Shown piece after piece: positions 6,247 to 10,295 of a DNA stretch of 10,295 nucleotides. Every line of letters begins with the position of its first letter. The first letter of the stretch is position 1. The notes beneath the pieces were generated by a model. It was not told the origin of the DNA. It made no database searches and saw only the letters and a list, made by a program, of their open reading frames with translations. The DNA is from an uncultured Ventosimonas sp. Its GTDB lineage: Bacteria; Pseudomonadota; Gammaproteobacteria; Pseudomonadales; Pseudomonadaceae. The stretch covers positions 1-10,295 of the forward strand of contig CALYQH010000022.1 of assembly GCA_945283395.1 (NCBI GenBank), written 5' to 3'. The position numbers and the translations under genes are program-made.

Positions 6247-6297
6247 TTATTGGTTTGACTCCTATAAATAATCATCGAATATCGGGCTATTGGATTA

Positions 6298-6325
6298 ATC
6301 ATATTAGCACTATCTGTATAGACAA
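6298..6325 (-). promoter_or_regulatory. predicted sigma-70 promoter of speD
   Basis: On the minus strand, TTGTCT (6320-6325, four of six -35 bases) is followed after 16 bases by TATGAT (6298-6303, five of six -10 bases). Initiation near 6291 would give a leader of about 45 bases containing the AGGAG. The rest of this 197-base divergent gap (6247-6443) shows no promoter for waaA that I would defend. GGGA at 6427-6430 is the only, weak, ribosome-binding candidate for waaA. Confidence 0.4.
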
Positions 6326-6443
6326 GATTTGCTGTTGTATCATTAATATCAAATGAAAGAGTGCATTATGCAAATCTAGAAGGATACTTCAAGTTGTTTT
6401 TAATGATAAACTGTTAAACATTATTTGGGACAAGATATACTAA

Positions 6444-7706
6444 ATGAATCGTTTATTTTATAGTTTATTATTTTATTTCACACTACCTATCATTATCTTA
6501 CGTTTATTGTGGCGAGCAAGAAAGGCGCCAGCTTATAAAAATCGCCTGGCTGAGCGTTTTGCTTATAAATTAGGTATGAAGACTCATGGCATTTGGGTTC
6601 ATGCAGTTTCTGTAGGAGAAAGTATTGCCGCTGCACCAATGATTTATGCTTTGCAAGCTAAATATCCTCATTTACCCATTACCATCACCTGTATGACACC
6701 TACTGGCTCAGAGCGTATTCAAGCTCTATTTGGAGATAAAGTATACCATTGTTATATGCCTTACGATGCTCCTTGTATTGCTAGGAGGTTTTTAAAAAAA
6801 TTACAGCCTAAATTAGCTATAATTATGGAAACAGAATTATGGCCAAATCATATCTATTATTGCCATAAATATGGAATCCCTACTATTTTAGCTAATGCTA
6901 GATTATCTCAGCGTTCAGCAAAAGGTTATAGCCGTTTTCCGCATTTAATTAGTCCTATGTTAAATTCATTAAGTTGGGTTGCCGCACAGACTCAAGCGGA
7001 AGCCGACAGATTTATTCAATTAGGGACTAAGGCTGAACATGTTTCAGTTATTGGCTCTGTAAAGTTTGATGTTAGCATAGAACCTAGTTTAATTAATAAA
7101 GCAACTGACATAAGACAGCAATGGCAAACTAATAAACGACCTACCTGGATTGCTGCTAGTACCCATGCAGGAGAAGATGAAATAGTATTAGAAGCACATA
7201 GGCAATTATTGGCGCAACATAATGATGCATTACTTATTCTAGTTCCTCGTCATCCAGAACGTTTTGAAAATGTATATGAATTAGCCTCCCAATATTTTAA
7301 AACAGTTAAACGCTCAGAAAAAGCGCCTGTAACTAATAATAGTCAAGTGCTGTTAGGGGATACTATGGGGGAGTTATTGTTTTTATATGCCTTGGCTGAT
7401 ATGGCTTTTGTTGGGGGGAGCTTGGTTGATGTTGGTGGGCATAATGTATTAGAGCCTATAGCTTTACATAAACCTGTCATTTGTGGCCCTTATCTTTATA
7501 ATTTTAAGGAAATTACCAACCAACTTATTGCTGAACAAGCATTATTAATAGTAAATAATTCTCAAGAGCTATTTTTACATTTAAAGAAATTAATAGAGAA
7601 GCCTGAAATGATTGCCCAAATGGTAGAGGGAGGTAATCATATCATGCAACGTAATAAAGGGGCCTTAGCAAAATTGTTGAAGGAAATAGCTAACTATTTA
7701 GATTAA
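6444..7706 (+). CDS. waaA: 3-deoxy-D-manno-octulosonic acid (Kdo) transferase WaaA
   Basis: A 420-residue GT-B glycosyltransferase (family GT30) that moves Kdo from CMP-Kdo onto lipid IVA, an essential early step in building the lipopolysaccharide core at the inner face of the cytoplasmic membrane. One N-terminal membrane anchor (about 4-23) is followed by the family start RLAERFAYKLG. The acceptor-side domain contains WVHAVSVGES with the expected catalytic Glu59 (51-60), and METELWPN (128-135). The CMP-Kdo-binding half contains ILVPRHPERF (265-274), GDTMGELLFLYALADMAFVG (305-324) and the conserved GGHNVLEP (331-338), followed by a PVICGP stretch. Length is that of E. coli WaaA. The sequence does not reveal whether it adds one or two Kdo units. 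The ATG has only a weak ribosome-binding site. It stands alone, divergent from speD and convergent with pqiB. Confidence 0.95.
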   Translation: MNRLFYSLLFYFTLPIIILRLLWRARKAPAYKNRLAERFAYKLGMKTHGIWVHAVSVGESIAAAPMIYALQAKYPHLPITITCMTPTGSERIQALFGDKVYHCYMPYDAPCIARRFLKKLQPKLAIIMETELWPNHIYYCHKYGIPTILANARLSQRSAKGYSRFPHLISPMLNSLSWVAAQTQAEADRFIQLGTKAEHVSVIGSVKFDVSIEPSLINKATDIRQQWQTNKRPTWIAASTHAGEDEIVLEAHRQLLAQHNDALLILVPRHPERFENVYELASQYFKTVKRSEKAPVTNNSQVLLGDTMGELLFLYALADMAFVGGSLVDVGGHNVLEPIALHKPVICGPYLYNFKEITNQLIAEQALLIVNNSQELFLHLKKLIEKPEMIAQMVEGGNHIMQRNKGALAKLLKEIANYLD

Positions 7707-7751
7707 GTTAAGGTATAACGCTTAATTAAAGTCATGTATCGAGAGCTTAGC

Positions 7752-7788
7752 AAAGCTAACTATTATGAGTTATTGTATAGTTAGCTTT
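7752..7788. terminator. stem-loop between convergent waaA and pqiB
   Basis: AAAGCTAACTAT (7752-7763) and ATAGTTAGCTTT (7777-7788) form a perfect 12-pair stem around a 13-base loop. It is 45 bases after the waaA stop and 16 beyond the pqiB stop on the other strand. Neither side has a long T-run after the stem, so it is at best a weak intrinsic terminator or a 3'-end stabilising hairpin serving both transcripts. Overlapping alternatives exist: AGCTT (7744-7748) with AAGCT (7753-7757), and TAGCTT (7782-7787) with AAGCTA (7791-7796). Confidence 0.5.
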
Positions 7789-7804
7789 ATAAGCTAGGTA
7801 TTTA

Positions 7805-10096
7805 TTAAGGTTGTAATAGAATTTTAGGTGACCAATGTAACCATTCTTCTTTGGCTTCCTTATGAAGGACAAATACTCTACCAGCTGGGACTGGATTTCC
7901 CATATTATTATCAGGGGTAGCGAAGCCAATGCCACCTTCCATAACCGTTTGTAAAGATTCAGTCCTTACTTTGACACCTTTAAAAAGGCCAGCTTCTATG
8001 CCAATACCGCTTGTGTTCCAAAATCTTGAGTTACTTCTAACGAGAGAGGCATATTTAGGTTCAATAACTATGCTAATGATAACTGAGTCAGCTTGAGGAG
8101 ATAATTTGAAATCAGTTACTTTGCCTACAGCAATTTCTTTATAAGTAACGGGGACCCCTATATTAAGTGAGCCTCTTCTTGGTGCGGTGAGTAAGAGTTG
8201 TAGACCAGAATCTGATGACTTAAGATTAGGCATTTTGGATTGAACAATAAAAGAAGTCTGTTGCTTAGCAGAAGCTGTACCTGGCAAGACTTCAAGGTAG
8301 GTGCCTGTAATAAGTGTGCCTAAGTTAGCCGTTTTTAGAAGTCCAAGCTCTGGCTTAACAACCCAGAATATACTGTTATTACGAGTAATGAGGTTAACTC
8401 CCTGGGTAATACGGGCAATAGCAGTTACTTTTGATAGATCGTTCGTTAATCGGATTGACTCAATAGTCCCAACCGTTAGTCCCCTAACTTTAATAGGAGT
8501 ACCTTTGGTAATGCCTTCGCTATTAGTCAACTGCAAAGTAATAAGAGTACCTGTTGCGCGGGCTTTTTGTTCAGTAGGATAAAGGGGAAAAGCCTTGACT
8601 CCTTTGATAGGACTAGCTTTAAGATTGGGTGTATCAAAAGCTATGCCTCCTAATAATAAGGTGGTAAGTGATTCACTCTTAACTTTAATGCCTGAAAAAC
8701 TACCTGTTAATTGAATGCCACTGGCATTCCAAAAAAGGGTAGAGGCGTTGATAAGGTGTGCATACTCAGCATCTATGTGTACCCCTATAATAATTTCTTG
8801 ATTAGTTTTAGATAATTGATAACTTTGTACAGAACCTACCTTCATTTGTTTGTAAAGGATAGGGCTGCCTATATCAATAGAAGCTAATTGTTTACTTTTC
8901 AATATGAGATGTAAGCCTGTATCATCCGTATTTAAAGGAGGAGCTTTAGCCCTGATGGTAAATTGTCTGGTAGGCTTGCCCTTTTTAGAAAAATGTACTT
9001 CTATGTAATTACCTTTTAGTAATGTATCTAGACCAGATATACCCGCTAAAGAAATAGTGGGTTTAACAACCCAAAACTCAGTTTGCTCATGCAGTAAGTT
9101 TTCAGTGCGCGAGTCCATATTAAGTTCAGCAACCGCTCCTGAATAGTCTTTGGCGAGTTTAATTTTGCTCAAGGTTCCTACTTGAACGCCATGGTAAATA
9201 ACGGCCGTTTTTCCTTCTACAAGTCCCGCTAGTTCACGTAGCTTTAATTCAACTTTAATCCCAGATTGAGCTGCTACAAAGTCATCATATAGATAAAAAG
9301 GGCTATTAGTATCTAGCGGGGTAGTCTCTTTAAGGGTTTCTTCTGGTGTATCAAATGCTATCCCTCCTGATATCAAACTTATAAGGGAATCAGTATGGAC
9401 TTTAAAACCTGAAAGTCCACCAGTCAGGGTAATGCCACTAGCATTCCAAAAACGGGTATGTCTATTAATAAGCTTTTTGTAAGGTTCATCAATAAGAATA
9501 TTAATATTGACGGTTTGCTGATCTGTTGATAGCTGATAACTCTTTATTTGTCCTACTTGGATTTGACGGTAATAGATAGGACTGCCTTGTTCTAAAGAAC
9601 CTAATCTATCAGCCTGGAGGGTGAGATGCAATCCAGCTAAATTGTCTAATAAAGCAGGTGCTCTTTTTAGTGCTACAAATTTTTGGCTAGTCGGCCCTTC
9701 AACAGGCTCCACAGAAATATAAACTCCTGAGACAATAGTTTCAAGGCCAGTAACGCCTGCAAGAGAAACTTTAGGACTCACAAGCCAGAACAATGATTTT
9801 TTACCTAAATAGGGGGCTGTATCTTTATCTATTTCGATGGTGGCAATGACGTTACGAATTTTATTATCTATACGTAAGTCGGTCACTTTACCTATCGCAA
9901 TCCCTTTATACATGACCATCGTTTTATTAGCTTGAATGCCACTACCATTATCAAATTCAACTTGAATAGTTATCCCTCTATTTTGGTAGGACTGCCAGCC
10001 TAACCAAAGGGTAATAGCGAGTGCTACAATAGGCAATAGCCAAATAGCTGACCAATTAGTTTCTTTAGATTTTTTGGCAGTTTCTAATGTGTTCAT
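7805..10096 (-). CDS. pqiB: PqiB/LetB-like intermembrane lipid-transport protein with six MCE domains
   Basis: A 763-residue inner-membrane-anchored periplasmic protein. One N-terminal membrane segment (about 16-37, IWLLPIVALAITLWLGW) is followed by six MCE (MlaD-like) domains at about 41-132, 155-249, 279-367, 393-489, 516-605 and 629-727. In known relatives, stacked MCE rings form a hollow tube carrying lipids between inner and outer membranes. E. coli PqiB has three domains and LetB (YebT) seven, so this is intermediate. Domains 1, 3 and 5 carry FW(L/V)V(K/S)P; domains 2, 4 and 6 carry FWN(A/T)SGI and end in GGI(A/G)F(D/A)TP, so the protein is three copies of a two-domain unit. The start overlaps the pqiA stop as ATGA. 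No pqiC lipoprotein gene follows: the next gene is convergent waaA. The family is secure; pqiB versus letB naming is less so. Confidence 0.9.
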   Translation of the reverse strand: MNTLETAKKSKETNWSAIWLLPIVALAITLWLGWQSYQNRGITIQVEFDNGSGIQANKTMVMYKGIAIGKVTDLRIDNKIRNVIATIEIDKDTAPYLGKKSLFWLVSPKVSLAGVTGLETIVSGVYISVEPVEGPTSQKFVALKRAPALLDNLAGLHLTLQADRLGSLEQGSPIYYRQIQVGQIKSYQLSTDQQTVNINILIDEPYKKLINRHTRFWNASGITLTGGLSGFKVHTDSLISLISGGIAFDTPEETLKETTPLDTNSPFYLYDDFVAAQSGIKVELKLRELAGLVEGKTAVIYHGVQVGTLSKIKLAKDYSGAVAELNMDSRTENLLHEQTEFWVVKPTISLAGISGLDTLLKGNYIEVHFSKKGKPTRQFTIRAKAPPLNTDDTGLHLILKSKQLASIDIGSPILYKQMKVGSVQSYQLSKTNQEIIIGVHIDAEYAHLINASTLFWNASGIQLTGSFSGIKVKSESLTTLLLGGIAFDTPNLKASPIKGVKAFPLYPTEQKARATGTLITLQLTNSEGITKGTPIKVRGLTVGTIESIRLTNDLSKVTAIARITQGVNLITRNNSIFWVVKPELGLLKTANLGTLITGTYLEVLPGTASAKQQTSFIVQSKMPNLKSSDSGLQLLLTAPRRGSLNIGVPVTYKEIAVGKVTDFKLSPQADSVIISIVIEPKYASLVRSNSRFWNTSGIGIEAGLFKGVKVRTESLQTVMEGGIGFATPDNNMGNPVPAGRVFVLHKEAKEEWLHWSPKILLQP
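10093..10096 (-). promoter_or_regulatory. ATGA stop/start overlap coupling pqiA and pqiB
   Basis: On the minus strand the pqiB start ATG and the pqiA stop TGA share four bases. No strong Shine-Dalgarno precedes it (only A-rich GGAAAAGAAACAG), so pqiB translation probably depends on ribosomes finishing pqiA. Confidence 0.8.
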
Positions 10097-10295
10097 TCTG
10101 TTTCTTTTCCATCTTTTTCGATAGTTTCAGCGTGATCCCAAATAAGTCTAGGGTCAAAGGATAGGGCAGCAAACATAGTGATAACAACTACACTACCAAA
10201 AGCTAAAGCTCCCCAGTCAGCTTCAATAGTAGAAAGATTACCAAAATTAACTAAGGCTACCATGATGGCTATCACAAAAATATCTAGCATGGACC
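10093..10295 (-). CDS. pqiA: PqiA/LetA-family membrane protein, C-terminal part (runs off the window)
   Basis: Only the last 67 or so residues are inside the window. The frame remains open to the right edge: the codon before the internal ATG at 10290 is TCC, preceded by GG, consistent with the family's WSMLD sequence, so that ATG is not the start. Visible features are a hydrophobic helix (MLDIFVIAIMVALVNFG), a second one (GALAFGSVVVITMFAALSF) and the family-typical end FDPRLIWD before a short charged tail. This matches the C-terminus of paraquat-inducible protein A and its paralogue LetA (YebS), polytopic inner-membrane partners of PqiB and LetB that are thought to feed lipids into, or take them from, the MCE tube. 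The TGA stop overlaps the pqiB ATG (10093-10096), so the two genes form an operon with coupled translation. Confidence 0.85.
   Translation of the reverse strand, partial: SMLDIFVIAIMVALVNFGNLSTIEADWGALAFGSVVVITMFAALSFDPRLIWDHAETIEKDGKETE

Noticed and set aside
8301..8582. 93-codon open frame on the plus strand inside pqiB
   Set aside because: It is antisense to MCE domain 5 of pqiB, with no ribosome-binding site and no recognisable motif; the pqiB frame is clearly the coding one.
10093..10290. A stand-alone 65-residue protein starting at the ATG at 10290
   Set aside because: The frame is open beyond that ATG to the window edge, and the preceding bases fit the PqiA family sequence WSMLD. It is the end of a longer gene, not a small protein.
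1..10295. CRISPR array, insertion sequence, prophage, toxin-antitoxin or other defence system
   Set aside because: I saw no regularly spaced repeats, transposase or integrase motifs, tRNA-like cloverleaf or toxin/antitoxin pair. Apart from the small protein at 4043-4360, every sizeable gene fits a known family.

Overview
The window looks like ordinary chromosome from an AT-rich gammaproteobacterium close to Pseudomonas. The evidence is protein-level: the response regulator and kinase read as ColR/ColS, SpeD and Coq7 are of the Pseudomonas type almost residue for residue as I remember them, and the order HIT protein, coq7, speD is one I recall from Pseudomonas. The base composition is far too AT-rich for a typical Pseudomonas, so a low-GC member of the Pseudomonadaceae (for example the insect-associated genus Entomomonas) is my inference. 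It was not tested by any search.

Layout. Positions 1-154 hold no gene I can support. At 155-1161 an HxlR-type regulator and a flavodoxin-fold NAD(P)H oxidoreductase are divergently transcribed from a 113-base intergenic region, the classic arrangement of a redox or electrophile sensor beside its target. At 1364-1825 (minus) is trmL, a tRNA wobble-base methyltransferase. It is divergent from the two-component pair colR-colS (1941-3891, plus), whose reading frames overlap by 11 bases. A small unrecognised two-membrane-segment protein (4043-4360), a HIT nucleotide hydrolase (4379-4717) and coq7 (4754-5401) follow on the plus strand with short gaps and may be one operon. A perfect palindrome terminator separates coq7 from the convergent speD (5446-6246, minus; GTG start). 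After a 197-base divergent gap comes waaA (6444-7706, plus), convergent with pqiB (7805-10096, minus). The upstream partner pqiA overlaps pqiB by ATGA and runs off the right edge.

Functions. Several genes serve the envelope: ColRS senses metal and envelope stress, WaaA adds Kdo to lipid A, and PqiA/PqiB form a lipid-transport path between the two membranes. Coq7 (ubiquinone), SpeD (spermidine), TrmL (tRNA modification) and the HIT protein are housekeeping. The HxlR/oxidoreductase pair is the most accessory-looking part.

I found no CRISPR array, insertion sequence, prophage or RNA gene, and nothing that amounts to an undescribed system. The more interesting points are regulatory (a possibly leaderless colR, and 11-base direct repeats over the trmL promoter) and architectural (a six-domain MCE protein built as three alternating pairs).
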